This document shows, piece after piece, positions 17,857 to 25,351 of a stretch of DNA of 58,942 nt. Position numbers and translations under genes: made by a program. The notes under the pieces are model-generated. The model had not been told where the DNA came from, ran no database searches, and was given only the letters and a program-made list of their open reading frames with translations. Where the stretch lies: positions 1 to 58,942 of the forward strand of contig CANRIP010000015.1 in assembly GCA_947630715.1 (NCBI GenBank). Direction: 5' to 3'. Each line of letters begins with the position of its first letter. The stretch's first letter is position 1. This stretch comes from an uncultured Acetatifactor sp. GTDB taxonomy: Bacteria > Bacillota > Clostridia > Lachnospirales > Lachnospiraceae.

Positions 17857-18375
17857 TCACTGCTTTGCGTCGAATCCGCCGCTTACCACTCCCATCGTAT
17901 CTCCGGAATTGTAAGCGCTTTTGGTATAATTCGCCGTCTCCGGCGCCTTGCGCATGGACTGCACCAGATTCATCTCGAAATCCACCATCTCCAGCGCGTT
18001 GTTCAGCAGCTCCCTGTTTTGTTCGTTGGTCCGCTGTAAGGAACGGACCGCGCTTTTCAGTCTGTCATGAGCCTGGGCGAGCATAGCCTGCTCAGCAGGC
18101 CGCCCCGCCATCATCTCGATCAGATTGGTCAGCGTCAGCATGGTAACATCCCTGTTTAATACGTTGGCGATATCCGCAGTAACCTCAGCCCGTTTCTTTT
18201 CCAGGTTGTGGAGACTGCTCACCACGATCTGCTCATCATCCGTGATTTTCTGCAGTTGTTCCAGATCGCCGCTCACAATGAGCGGCGTCTTTTTTTGGGA
18301 CAGATCCAACAGTTTCTCATATCCGTCGCTCTCCTGTCCCAGCACCTCGATCAGATTTTCCATCAAGCTTGCCAC
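17857..18375 (-). CDS. flgN: FlgN family flagellar export chaperone
   Basis: This 172-residue mostly helical protein (MENLIEVLGQESDGYEKLLD, then LSQKKTPLIVSGDLEQLQKI) shows the FlgN-family pattern and sits between flgM and flgK. FlgN holds FlgK and FlgL unfolded for export. The likely start is the GTG at 18375, with GAGG 10 bases upstream; an ATG at 18363 lacks a close ribosome binding site. The C-terminal 25 residues are Gly/Ser-rich and probably flexible. Confidence 0.85.
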   Translation of the reverse strand: MASLMENLIEVLGQESDGYEKLLDLSQKKTPLIVSGDLEQLQKITDDEQIVVSSLHNLEKKRAEVTADIANVLNRDVTMLTLTNLIEMMAGRPAEQAMLAQAHDRLKSAVRSLQRTNEQNRELLNNALEMVDFEMNLVQSMRKAPETANYTKSAYNSGDTMGVVSGGFDAKQ

Positions 18376-18382
18376 TGGCCTG

Positions 18383-18658
18383 CTACCTCATTTCTTCGTA
18401 TCTGCGCAGCAGCTTCTCCGCAAAAGTTTCATTGTCTACCTGATAGGTGCCGTTTTGAACCTTCGCCTTGATGGGAGCCGTCAGTTCTTCTCTGATATCA
18501 GGACACGCCGCCACCGCGGATTTTGCCGTCTGCAAATCCTTTCCCAGACTGCTGATCTGCAATGGATTGGACTGTGCCGTGCTTTCGGTCTGCCGGGCTT
18601 TGTTTACTTTTTTCGTCTGGTACATCTGCTGTACCTGACTGTATGCTTCTATCCGCAT
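18383..18658 (-). CDS. flgM: Anti-sigma-28 factor FlgM
   Basis: This 91-residue protein begins MRIEAYSQVQQMYQTKKVNK and carries the conserved C-terminal sigma-binding helices (IREELTAPIKAKVQNGTYQV, then DNETFAEKLLRRYEEM). FlgM holds sigma-28 until it is exported through the finished hook. AGGAGG precedes the ATG. It is the first gene of an operon that itself has a sigma-28 promoter, giving a feedback loop. Confidence 0.93.
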   Translation of the reverse strand: MRIEAYSQVQQMYQTKKVNKARQTESTAQSNPLQISSLGKDLQTAKSAVAACPDIREELTAPIKAKVQNGTYQVDNETFAEKLLRRYEEMR

Positions 18659-18720
18659 TCAGGATCCCTCCTTCCGATACTGCTATGGCCTTCATGGCCT
18701 TTCTGCATTCCTTATTATGT

Positions 18721-18747
18721 TTATCGGCAGTCTTGAAAATTACTTTA
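18721..18747 (-). promoter_or_regulatory. Sigma-28 (SigD/FliA) promoter of the flgM operon
   Basis: On the minus strand, TAAAGTAA (18740-18747), exactly 11 bases and GCCGATAA (18721-18728) match the sigma-28 consensus almost perfectly. It lies 63 bases before flgM. Confidence 0.9.
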
Positions 18748-18760
18748 GAGGGAAATGAAA

Positions 18761-19273
18761 TTACTTTTCCTTGGCGCAGACCGATGCGGCGGTTTTCTTT
18801 GCCAAAGCCGCCCTGAGAAATTCATACCGTTTTCTCTTTTCCTCTTTTCCGAAATGGGCGGGCGATTCCCTCTCCTGCACAGGATCCGCCCCGTAGACCA
18901 GATCGGCCGCCCGATCCTGGAACTGCTGGCTGGTCAGGTCAAAAACCGTTCCGTTCACCACATTGTAACAGTGAACCCCGCCCTCCCGGGTAGGCATCCC
19001 CCGCACTTCACCTCCAAAAATGTCCTGCGCCAGAAAGGCGGTGACAGAACACTGTCCCAGCGTTCTGTTGTCCGGCGACCACTGCGCCCGCATACGGGGA
19101 GCGCAGGTTTCGGCGCACCAGATTTCCCAAAGGGCATCATACAGATCCGCCGGCGTCCGGATACCGGCATAGGGGTGGCCGAGGGCCAACACGCCTTTCG
19201 CCTCCCGGCTTCCGTAAAAGCCGTATTCTTTTTCCGTCTTTTCCTGTTTCTCCCTGATATCCAAATCCGTCAC
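18761..19273 (-). CDS. YunG-like protein of unknown function
   Basis: This 170-residue protein has SPDNRTLGQCSVTAFLAQDI (about 66-85) with a single Cys in a GQC motif, followed by a His (HCYN) and VFDLTSQQF. The Cys/His/Asp order resembles the papain/transglutaminase-like YunG family, whose function is not established. No signal peptide is seen, so it is probably cytosolic. Its start overlaps the lipoprotein stop by four bases, so it belongs to the Dlt-like operon end. Confidence 0.55.
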   Translation of the reverse strand: MTDLDIREKQEKTEKEYGFYGSREAKGVLALGHPYAGIRTPADLYDALWEIWCAETCAPRMRAQWSPDNRTLGQCSVTAFLAQDIFGGEVRGMPTREGGVHCYNVVNGTVFDLTSQQFQDRAADLVYGADPVQERESPAHFGKEEKRKRYEFLRAALAKKTAASVCAKEK

Positions 19274-19869
19274 CCCACCACCGGAGAAACATACTCGATT
19301 GAAACGATAGCGTCCCCTTCCAGAATGAAGTTCAGCTTGGTTCCGTTCTTTTCATAGGTGATGGCGTTGGGCGCCTCCTGATAATCCTCTCCGTATACGC
19401 GGATCACATCTTCCCTCGTCATGGAGAGATCCACTCCCTCCCGGGTGGCCACAGTGTCATCCTTTAACACAATGTAGCCGATCAGGTTTTCACCCTCCGC
19501 GGACGGATAGGTTTCAATCTCATAGGAAGCGTAGGTATACAAGTAGGACATCCCCTCTCCCGCACAACTGGGCGCTTCAAACACGCTTTTGTACTCTCCC
19601 AGGCTGTCCAGAAGATCGTCCATGTTCATATCCACTCCTATGACCACGCCGTTTGCCTCAAAAAAATAGCCTTCCGCCGCTTGAGCGTCGGAGGATTCCG
19701 TGTTCTCCTGATTCTGTGCATTCTCCTGATTTTCACCGGACGCCTGGGACTCGTCCAAGGCGCTTTCTTCCGGCGTAACTTCCGGCTCCGCGGCGTTTCC
19801 GCAGCCCCACAGTCCGATGGCCATCCCCATCAGAATGGCGGCGCATATGGTTCTTTTCCTTCTTTTCAT
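19270..19869 (-). CDS. Putative lipoprotein
   Basis: The start at 19869 has GGGAGG upstream. The 199-residue product has a Lys/Arg-rich N-terminus, a hydrophobic stretch and a lipobox LWGC with Cys23. A Glu/Asn/Gln-rich linker (about 28-60) precedes a folded domain. Its two halves, DMNMDDLLDSLGEYKSVFEA and VDLSMTREDVIRVYGEDYQE, look like related repeats in which a helix precedes an 'LG/YG' turn. This resembles PepSY- or SmpA/OmlA-like lipoprotein modules, but I cannot assign the family. It is coupled to the YunG-like gene. Confidence 0.6.
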   Translation of the reverse strand: MKRRKRTICAAILMGMAIGLWGCGNAAEPEVTPEESALDESQASGENQENAQNQENTESSDAQAAEGYFFEANGVVIGVDMNMDDLLDSLGEYKSVFEAPSCAGEGMSYLYTYASYEIETYPSAEGENLIGYIVLKDDTVATREGVDLSMTREDVIRVYGEDYQEAPNAITYEKNGTKLNFILEGDAIVSIEYVSPVVG

Positions 19870-19920
19870 GTGAATTCCTCCCTGTGTCGTCACTTTCTTA
19901 AAATCATCTATATTTCCCGG

Positions 19921-20040
19921 GATTCCCGGGGATTCCGCAATTTCCTGCATTTCCGTCATTCCTTACATCTGTGTCATTCCCTGCATTTGCGTCATTCCCT
20001 GTATTTCCGTAATTCCCTGTATTTCCGTAATTCCCTGTGT
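19921..20040. repeat. 18-bp tandem repeat array
   Basis: About 6.7 copies of an 18-base unit (consensus ATTCCCTGTATTTCCGTA on the plus strand) run from 19921 to 20040, ending exactly before the SGNH stop codon at 20041. Copies nearest that gene are almost identical and those further away are degenerate. The period is a multiple of three, so the opposite-strand reading frame stays open with Asn/Gly-rich repeats, but that frame lacks its own ribosome binding site. Confidence 0.85.
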
Positions 20041-21102
20041 TTAACGGCCGGTAGTACGGCTGTTTTCCAGCTCCTGCGTCTGGCGGCGTATTTCCTCCCG
20101 GTACTCCTTCAGCTTTGTCTCCCACTGCTCCGCCAGCTTTGTTTCCTCCTTCCGGCTTTCCAGACCGCATTCCGTTTGCAGAATGTTTCCGAAATAGCGG
20201 GTGAGCTTTTCCGCACCGGACAGATTCAGATGAAGCCCTCCATCATAGGTATCCGTCCGGTAATCCAGGCCGATTTCCTCTGCGGCGTCCAAAAGATTGT
20301 AATATTTCAGCCCGTGTTCCCGGGCGTATTCCTCGATCTGAAGATCCCATTCTTCATACCAGTAGGGATACAGGCTGGGCGCTTTGATCAGCACCAGCTC
20401 CACTCCCTCCTTTTCACATAGCTGCGTCAGCTTGTCCAGGTACGCATACGCGTTTTCCCCAAAGCGATAATCCCCCAGGGGCCTCCCCTCCGGCACGTTC
20501 TCCGCCGCAAGCGCGTCCACCCGCATATAATAGCCGTTGAAACTCACCTTGTCCTTTTTCCAAAAATAGGTAAAATCGTCGCCGGTCAACTGGCTCCATC
20601 TGTCATGGTAGCGGAGAATGGGAAACACATATTCCAGAAAGCTTTCCTCCTCCGTCATGGAGGCCAGAATGCTTTTCACCTTTGCCGGCGACCACCGCAT
20701 CCCGTCCAGCGTCATGCGGTTATAGCTTTCCCTCTGAGGCTCGTTGTACTCCATGGACAACACGTTAAACACCAGCACCTTGGGTTTTTCATAGGTGAAG
20801 GTTTCCTCCGCCAGATAATACGACTGCCAGATCAACTGCTGGGCGCTGCCGCGGATATAGCTGTTGATGCCGTATTCCTCCCAAAGCACCGCCGGCGAAA
20901 AATTAGTGTATACCTCACAGTCTCCGATAAAAATCACATCGTGATCCTTGTCCTGTGGGTAATATTCGCTGATCATGCTGCCTTCCCGGTCCGCTCCCAT
21001 GTATTTTGGCATCAGCAGCCTCTGAAGGCCCGCCAGGACTGCCAGTATCAGAATGCCCGTAATCAGCACCCGGGCCACCCTTGTTTTGCGCTTTGCTTTC
21101 AT
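20041..21102 (-). CDS. SGNH-hydrolase-like protein of the Dlt-like cluster (DltD-like role)
   Basis: The start at 21102 (MKAKRKTRV) has AAGGA 6 bases upstream. The 353-residue product has one N-terminal membrane anchor (about 10-29) and an extracytoplasmic SGNH-like domain: DVIFIGDCEVYTNFSP (55-70), where the block-I nucleophile position is Cys62 rather than Ser, and a C-terminal D287-GGL-H291-LN block. DltD and MBOAT-linked SGNH proteins act with an MBOAT acyltransferase to place acyl or aminoacyl groups on surface polymers. The C-terminal ~50 residues are charged and coiled-coil-like. Confidence 0.65.
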   Translation of the reverse strand: MKAKRKTRVARVLITGILILAVLAGLQRLLMPKYMGADREGSMISEYYPQDKDHDVIFIGDCEVYTNFSPAVLWEEYGINSYIRGSAQQLIWQSYYLAEETFTYEKPKVLVFNVLSMEYNEPQRESYNRMTLDGMRWSPAKVKSILASMTEEESFLEYVFPILRYHDRWSQLTGDDFTYFWKKDKVSFNGYYMRVDALAAENVPEGRPLGDYRFGENAYAYLDKLTQLCEKEGVELVLIKAPSLYPYWYEEWDLQIEEYAREHGLKYYNLLDAAEEIGLDYRTDTYDGGLHLNLSGAEKLTRYFGNILQTECGLESRKEETKLAEQWETKLKEYREEIRRQTQELENSRTTGR

Positions 21103-21125
21103 AGATTCCTTCCCGTCCCCGGTGA

Positions 21126-21854
21126 TCAGGACACTGTCTTCGGCAAAACCGGCCAATCTTCATATTCCGGTTTTAATCTGCCGCAGCGTTTCACCGCGCA
21201 TTTCGCCATCAGACGCATCAGATCCAGATATTCGTCCCCCAGCCCGATGTTTTCGGCAACCACGGACAACTCCGTGCAGCCCAGAAGGATCACCTGGGCC
21301 CCCGCCTCCCGAAGATGCGCCGCCACCTGACGGAATCGGCCCATTTCCACCGGCCTGTTGGCTTTCACCTCATCATAAATCAGATGCATCAGCTCTCCCT
21401 GATCCTGATCATCCGGCAAAACAAGTCTGCACACAGGAGCGAGAGCCTCCTGAAAAAGACCGCCTTCGATGGTGCCGGACGTGGCCATCAGCCCCGCGCA
21501 GGCAACTCCGCGCTCCTTCAGGCAATCCCGCACCTCCCGGACGATATCAATCACGGGAACGTCCACCTGCTCGGCCAGCCTGGCATAGAAATACCCCGCC
21601 GTAACGCAGGGAACCGCGATCAGCTCCGCGCCGTCCTGCGCCAGCCTGCGGCCCAGCCGAACCATCTCAGGCAGCGGATCTTCCTTGGTCAGTCCCAGAA
21701 TATATCCGGTTCGATCCGGTATCTGCGGACAGTTGTAAATGGTCATCGCAATATGCTCCTGGTCCGTACGCGCCTGCGTCATTTCAACGACCATCTTCAT
21801 GAATACGGCGGTAGCCATGGGGCCAAGCCCTCCGATCACACCCAGTTTTTTCAA
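21126..21854 (-). CDS. Asp/Glu racemase family protein
   Basis: This 242-residue protein starts with TTG behind GGGAGG. MKKLGVIGGLGPMATAVF is the typical N-terminus of PLP-independent aspartate/glutamate racemases, and the two catalytic cysteines are present at C83 (AVPCVTAGYF) and C193 (LLGCTELS). The usual PCNTAH around the first Cys is changed to PCVTAG. It lies inside a Dlt-like cluster, 23 bases before the SGNH gene, so it could supply a D-amino acid to the adenylation enzyme. Substrate unknown. Confidence 0.8.
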   Translation of the reverse strand: MKKLGVIGGLGPMATAVFMKMVVEMTQARTDQEHIAMTIYNCPQIPDRTGYILGLTKEDPLPEMVRLGRRLAQDGAELIAVPCVTAGYFYARLAEQVDVPVIDIVREVRDCLKERGVACAGLMATSGTIEGGLFQEALAPVCRLVLPDDQDQGELMHLIYDEVKANRPVEMGRFRQVAAHLREAGAQVILLGCTELSVVAENIGLGDEYLDLMRLMAKCAVKRCGRLKPEYEDWPVLPKTVS

Positions 21855-21902
21855 CGTGGTACCTCCCTGTCCGATATTTTGGACACAAACTTCATCTCGC
21901 CC

Positions 21903-23411
21903 TTATGGAATCTCAGGATACAGCGATCTGTCATAATAATGGGTGCCGTCCGGATAATTCCGTCCGGTATGAGCATTGGAATACTCCATCAGCTCCGCGT
22001 CCGTCAGGTAAAAGAAGGTGGAACCGTCCGCTCTCCTGCAAGTGTCAAAATGTCTCCATCCCTCGCCGATGTCCACCAAATTCCAGTAATGACAGCTATC
22101 CCCGTGAGGAATGCGCTGAATGTCCATGTTGGGAATGCCGGCCCTGGTCAGCAGGCACTTGGCGGTCATGGCGTAAGCAAAACAATCGCCCTTCCTCAAA
22201 ATCAGCCCGTAATAAGCGCCGGTCACCCAGTCGTCCTTCGGCGCCTCGTCCACAAAGGCAATTTGGGAATGGCACCATTCATAAATCGCCTTCAGAATCT
22301 CATACTGCGTCATATCCGGATTCGTAATGGACGCCAGCACCTTATCGGCCTCCGCGTTTACGGTTTCCTCCGTCACAGGCAGACCCCCTCCCCCCGCCGG
22401 AATGGGTCTGGGTTTTCTCACATGCAGGGTCGTCTCCACCCTTGTCTCGTTGCCATATTTGTCCGCAGCGGCGTATACCACCGGATAATCCCCGGGTTCG
22501 TTCAGATTGACCGCAGAATGATCCACCGTAAACGTCACCTCATCGTCATAATCGTCCGTGACCGTAACCCCTTTTTTATACGAAACGCTTCCTCCTACCT
22601 CTGCGGTCAGCTCTTGTACGCCCTCAATCACAGGGGGCGTAACATCCTGAAGGATCTCCAGCGCCGCCTCCGCCCGGGTCAGGTTGCCGCCCTCGTCCTC
22701 CACGTCCACCGTCACGGTCTGTTGCCCCGGCGTTTCCAGATCCGGCCCCCCGCCGTAAAAAATCCGGCAGGCGGTAACGTCCTCCACGGACTCCACAAAA
22801 TCCTCCGCCGCCACAGATTCTCCCAGCATGATGCTCACATCCTTGGTCCGCACCTTAGGCGCCACCGTGTCCGTCACATGTAAAACCGTGGCCACATCCT
22901 GATGATACAGGTGGAGAACAACGGAATAATCCTGTACGCTGTCAAACTCCATGCTTTCGTCGATGCCGGAAACAAGGGAAACATCCTCACACTGCCATTT
23001 CAGGAAATCCGCCGTCTCCGGGCAGGGCATTCCCGCTTCCAGCGTCAACGCCTCTTTGACGCACAGATGGGGGAGCAGGTAGTAAAAAACTCCCCCCGCC
23101 GCCAGCAAAAGCAGACAGCAGATCCCGGCGATAAGGCCGCCTTTTTTTCCGGTTTTCTGATTGCCAGCTTTCCCGCTCCCGGTTTTCCCGTTCCCGGTTT
23201 TCCGATTTGCAGCTTTCCCGTTCCCGGTTTTCCGATTTGCAGCTTTCCCGTTCCCGGCCTGCCGATTGCCGGCCTTCCGGTTGCCGGTTTCCGGGGCTTG
23301 TCCGTAAGAAGGGTTCCCTTGCCCCTCCGACAGATCGATCCACACTAAATTCTTTTCTTCCGGGTCGGTTTCCCGCCGTCCCGGTTCCACGCCCTTACTT
23401 TGATTTTTCAA
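21903..23411 (-). CDS. Membrane-anchored transglutaminase-like protein with Ig-like domains
   Basis: The product is 502 residues from a TTG at 23411 with GGAGG 5 bases upstream; a GTG at 23450 with a weaker site would give 515. Using the longer numbering: a cytosolic Lys/Asn/Gly repeat region (about 55-103, unit roughly GN-R/G-K-A/T), one transmembrane helix (about 104-127), two Ig/cadherin-like domains (about 195-268 and 270-346), and a transglutaminase-like domain with C423 (KGDCFAYA), H454 (CHYWNLV) and D469 (HFDT). The catalytic domain should face outside. It may cleave or crosslink peptide or surface material. Confidence 0.8.
   Translation of the reverse strand: MKNQSKGVEPGRRETDPEEKNLVWIDLSEGQGNPSYGQAPETGNRKAGNRQAGNGKAANRKTGNGKAANRKTGNGKTGSGKAGNQKTGKKGGLIAGICCLLLLAAGGVFYYLLPHLCVKEALTLEAGMPCPETADFLKWQCEDVSLVSGIDESMEFDSVQDYSVVLHLYHQDVATVLHVTDTVAPKVRTKDVSIMLGESVAAEDFVESVEDVTACRIFYGGGPDLETPGQQTVTVDVEDEGGNLTRAEAALEILQDVTPPVIEGVQELTAEVGGSVSYKKGVTVTDDYDDEVTFTVDHSAVNLNEPGDYPVVYAAADKYGNETRVETTLHVRKPRPIPAGGGGLPVTEETVNAEADKVLASITNPDMTQYEILKAIYEWCHSQIAFVDEAPKDDWVTGAYYGLILRKGDCFAYAMTAKCLLTRAGIPNMDIQRIPHGDSCHYWNLVDIGEGWRHFDTCRRADGSTFFYLTDAELMEYSNAHTGRNYPDGTHYYDRSLYPEIP
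23191..23250. repeat. Exact 30-bp tandem duplication inside the transglutaminase-like gene
   Basis: Bases 23191-23220 and 23221-23250 are identical. They encode ten-residue units of the Lys/Asn/Gly-rich cytosolic region and are flanked by diverged 15-base versions, so copy number may vary in frame. Confidence 0.9.
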
Positions 23412-23491
23412 AACAGCCTCCGTTGTTCCCCCGTTGCCGTCCGGGAACACCGCTCTCCAACAGCGGCGCCCGCGCCCGGTTTCCCTCTCTC

Positions 23492-25084
23492 TCAGAATCG
23501 GTTATAAATAAACTGGCTGGCGTCGTATCCGATTCCATAGGTGCCAAACAAAAGCACCGCCAAAAACAATCCAAACCAGACCGCCGCCTGCACCGGATAC
23601 CGCATCCGGCCGATTTTGCTGCGCACACTCTCCCTCCGCCCAGCCAGGCTCACCGCCAGCATCAAAAGGATTCCCAGGGCCAGCACTCCATAATCCGCAG
23701 CCGACAATCCCAGTTGCAGCAGGGAGCCGTCCACAAAAATACCCCAGTTGTCGGCCCCAAAGACCGATCCCAGCATCCGAAAAGCGGTAGATGCTTCCGT
23801 ATAGCAGTCAAACAGCTTTAAGACGCTGACCAGCGCAAACGTCCGGCCCACCTGAAACAGCTTATAATACCAGCGCCCCGCCACCGCAAAACGGGCATGG
23901 AATTTAGCGTACGCAGGCTCCAGTTCCTCCGAAACCATCAAAACCGCCCAGTTCAGTAATCCCCATACCACAAAATTCCAGCTAGCCCCGTGCCAGATCC
24001 CCGTGGCCAGCCAGACCAGAAACGAAGCAAGGTAAACGGGCAGCCGTTTCCCGGCTCTGTCTCCCAGCGTCTTTTTCGTCACTTTGGAAATCTTCTGCAT
24101 CACTCCCGAGACGGAAACGGGATAAAAAACATAATCCCTGAACCAAGTCCCCATGGTAATATGCCATCTGCGCCAATATTCCTTCAGAGATTTGGAAAAA
24201 TACGGACGGATAAAATTCTCCTTCAGCTCTATGCCGAGAGTCTGCGCAATTCCCAGAGTGATATCAATTCCTCCGGTAAAATCCGCATACAGTTGAACGG
24301 TATAAAACAAAATAATCACCATGGTATACGCCCCTCTGTAAACCTGGGGCTGTCCCACCAGCAGCTTGACGGCGATCAGCACTCTGTCCGCCACCACCAT
24401 TTTTTTGAAATATCCCCACAGCATCCTGAGAAGGCCGTTTTTCAGGTTTTCCCCCTGAAAGGCATGCTCCTTCCACAGAGTCTGCGACAGATCGCCGAAA
24501 CGGCTGATGGGCCCCTGGATCATCTGCGGGAAAAAGGACACAAACAGAGCGTACCGGAAGAAATTTTTCTCCGCCGGAACGCTTTCATGATATACGTCCA
24601 CCAGATACCCCAACGCCTGAAAGGTATAAAAAGAAATGCCCAGAGGAAACAGCATATTGACAAAAGACAACCGCCCTTCGCTGCCAAAGACATGCAGAAT
24701 CCCGTTGAGATTGGAAATCAGAAAATTGACATACTTGCCGCTGGCCAGGATACACAATACAATGACCAGGATCAGGACAAAAACTCTGCGCCGTTTTTTC
24801 CCCCGGAGCGCCCTGTACGCTTTTTTGGCCTCCCGATCCATCTGCTGCCCGTTTTCCTTTAAATAAGCCCTCTGAGCCGCAAAGCTTTTTTCCAGGTACA
24901 GCGCCCCCAGATAGGTGAGGAACGTCACCGCCAGCAGATAAATCAGGTATCTGGGATCCGCCGCACAGTAAAACACATAACCCGCGGCGAGAAGCAAAAT
25001 CCACTGGTATTTTTTGGGGATCAGATAATAAACCGCTATTAACAGGCAGAAAAATCCGATGAATTCATATGACGTGAAAAACAT
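23492..25084 (-). CDS. MBOAT family O-acyltransferase (DltB/AlgI-like)
   Basis: This 530-residue polytopic membrane protein opens MFFTSYEFIGFFCLLIAVYY. It has FPLGISFYTFQALGYLVDVY (about 146-165), EYWRRWHITMGTWFRDYV with H308, and TGIWHGASWNF with the family's near-invariant H365. In Dlt systems DltB moves the aminoacyl group from the carrier protein across the membrane. Here it follows the carrier-protein gene by 11 bases. General MBOATs of this type also transfer acetyl groups, so the neighbours decide the role. Confidence 0.88.
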   Translation of the reverse strand: MFFTSYEFIGFFCLLIAVYYLIPKKYQWILLLAAGYVFYCAADPRYLIYLLAVTFLTYLGALYLEKSFAAQRAYLKENGQQMDREAKKAYRALRGKKRRRVFVLILVIVLCILASGKYVNFLISNLNGILHVFGSEGRLSFVNMLFPLGISFYTFQALGYLVDVYHESVPAEKNFFRYALFVSFFPQMIQGPISRFGDLSQTLWKEHAFQGENLKNGLLRMLWGYFKKMVVADRVLIAVKLLVGQPQVYRGAYTMVIILFYTVQLYADFTGGIDITLGIAQTLGIELKENFIRPYFSKSLKEYWRRWHITMGTWFRDYVFYPVSVSGVMQKISKVTKKTLGDRAGKRLPVYLASFLVWLATGIWHGASWNFVVWGLLNWAVLMVSEELEPAYAKFHARFAVAGRWYYKLFQVGRTFALVSVLKLFDCYTEASTAFRMLGSVFGADNWGIFVDGSLLQLGLSAADYGVLALGILLMLAVSLAGRRESVRSKIGRMRYPVQAAVWFGLFLAVLLFGTYGIGYDASQFIYNRF

Positions 25085-25095
25085 GGGCCTGCTCC

Positions 25096-25326
25096 TCAGT
25101 CTTCGTTTTCCAGTTTGCGGATCAGCGCGTAAAGCGCCTTTGCCGAGTTAAAATTCTCAGGCAGGATCCTTCCGGCGTCGATCGTTACGTCAAACTCCTC
25201 ATGAATGGACGCGATCAGGGATACAATGTCGAAGGAATCCAGGATGGCGTTGTCCACCAGATGTTCCTCCGTCTCAAAATCCACTTCCGGATGCAGTTCC
25301 TTTAAGATATCCAGCAATTCTTCCAT
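25096..25326 (-). CDS. Acyl carrier protein (DltC-like)
   Basis: This 76-residue four-helix carrier protein has the phosphopantetheine serine at S31 in AILDSFDIVSLIASI and an acidic second helix. Its place between the adenylation enzyme and the MBOAT gene mirrors dltA-dltC/dltB order and implies that it carries the activated amino acid as a thioester. Confidence 0.9.
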   Translation of the reverse strand: MEELLDILKELHPEVDFETEEHLVDNAILDSFDIVSLIASIHEEFDVTIDAGRILPENFNSAKALYALIRKLENED

Positions 25327-25351
25327 GGTAAATAAATCCTTCCTTTCTCTG

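Noticed and set aside
19921..20040. CRISPR-like array
   Set aside because: The units are contiguous 18-mers without spacers and no cas genes are present.
19904..20170. Asn/Gly-repeat reading frame over the 18-bp array
   Set aside because: It overlaps the end of the SGNH gene in another frame and lacks a ribosome binding site. It stays open because the repeat period is a multiple of three.
21126..21854. Glutamate racemase murI for peptidoglycan
   Set aside because: The N-terminus and motif spacing fit the Asp/Glu racemase family rather than MurI, and the gene lies in a Dlt-like cluster.
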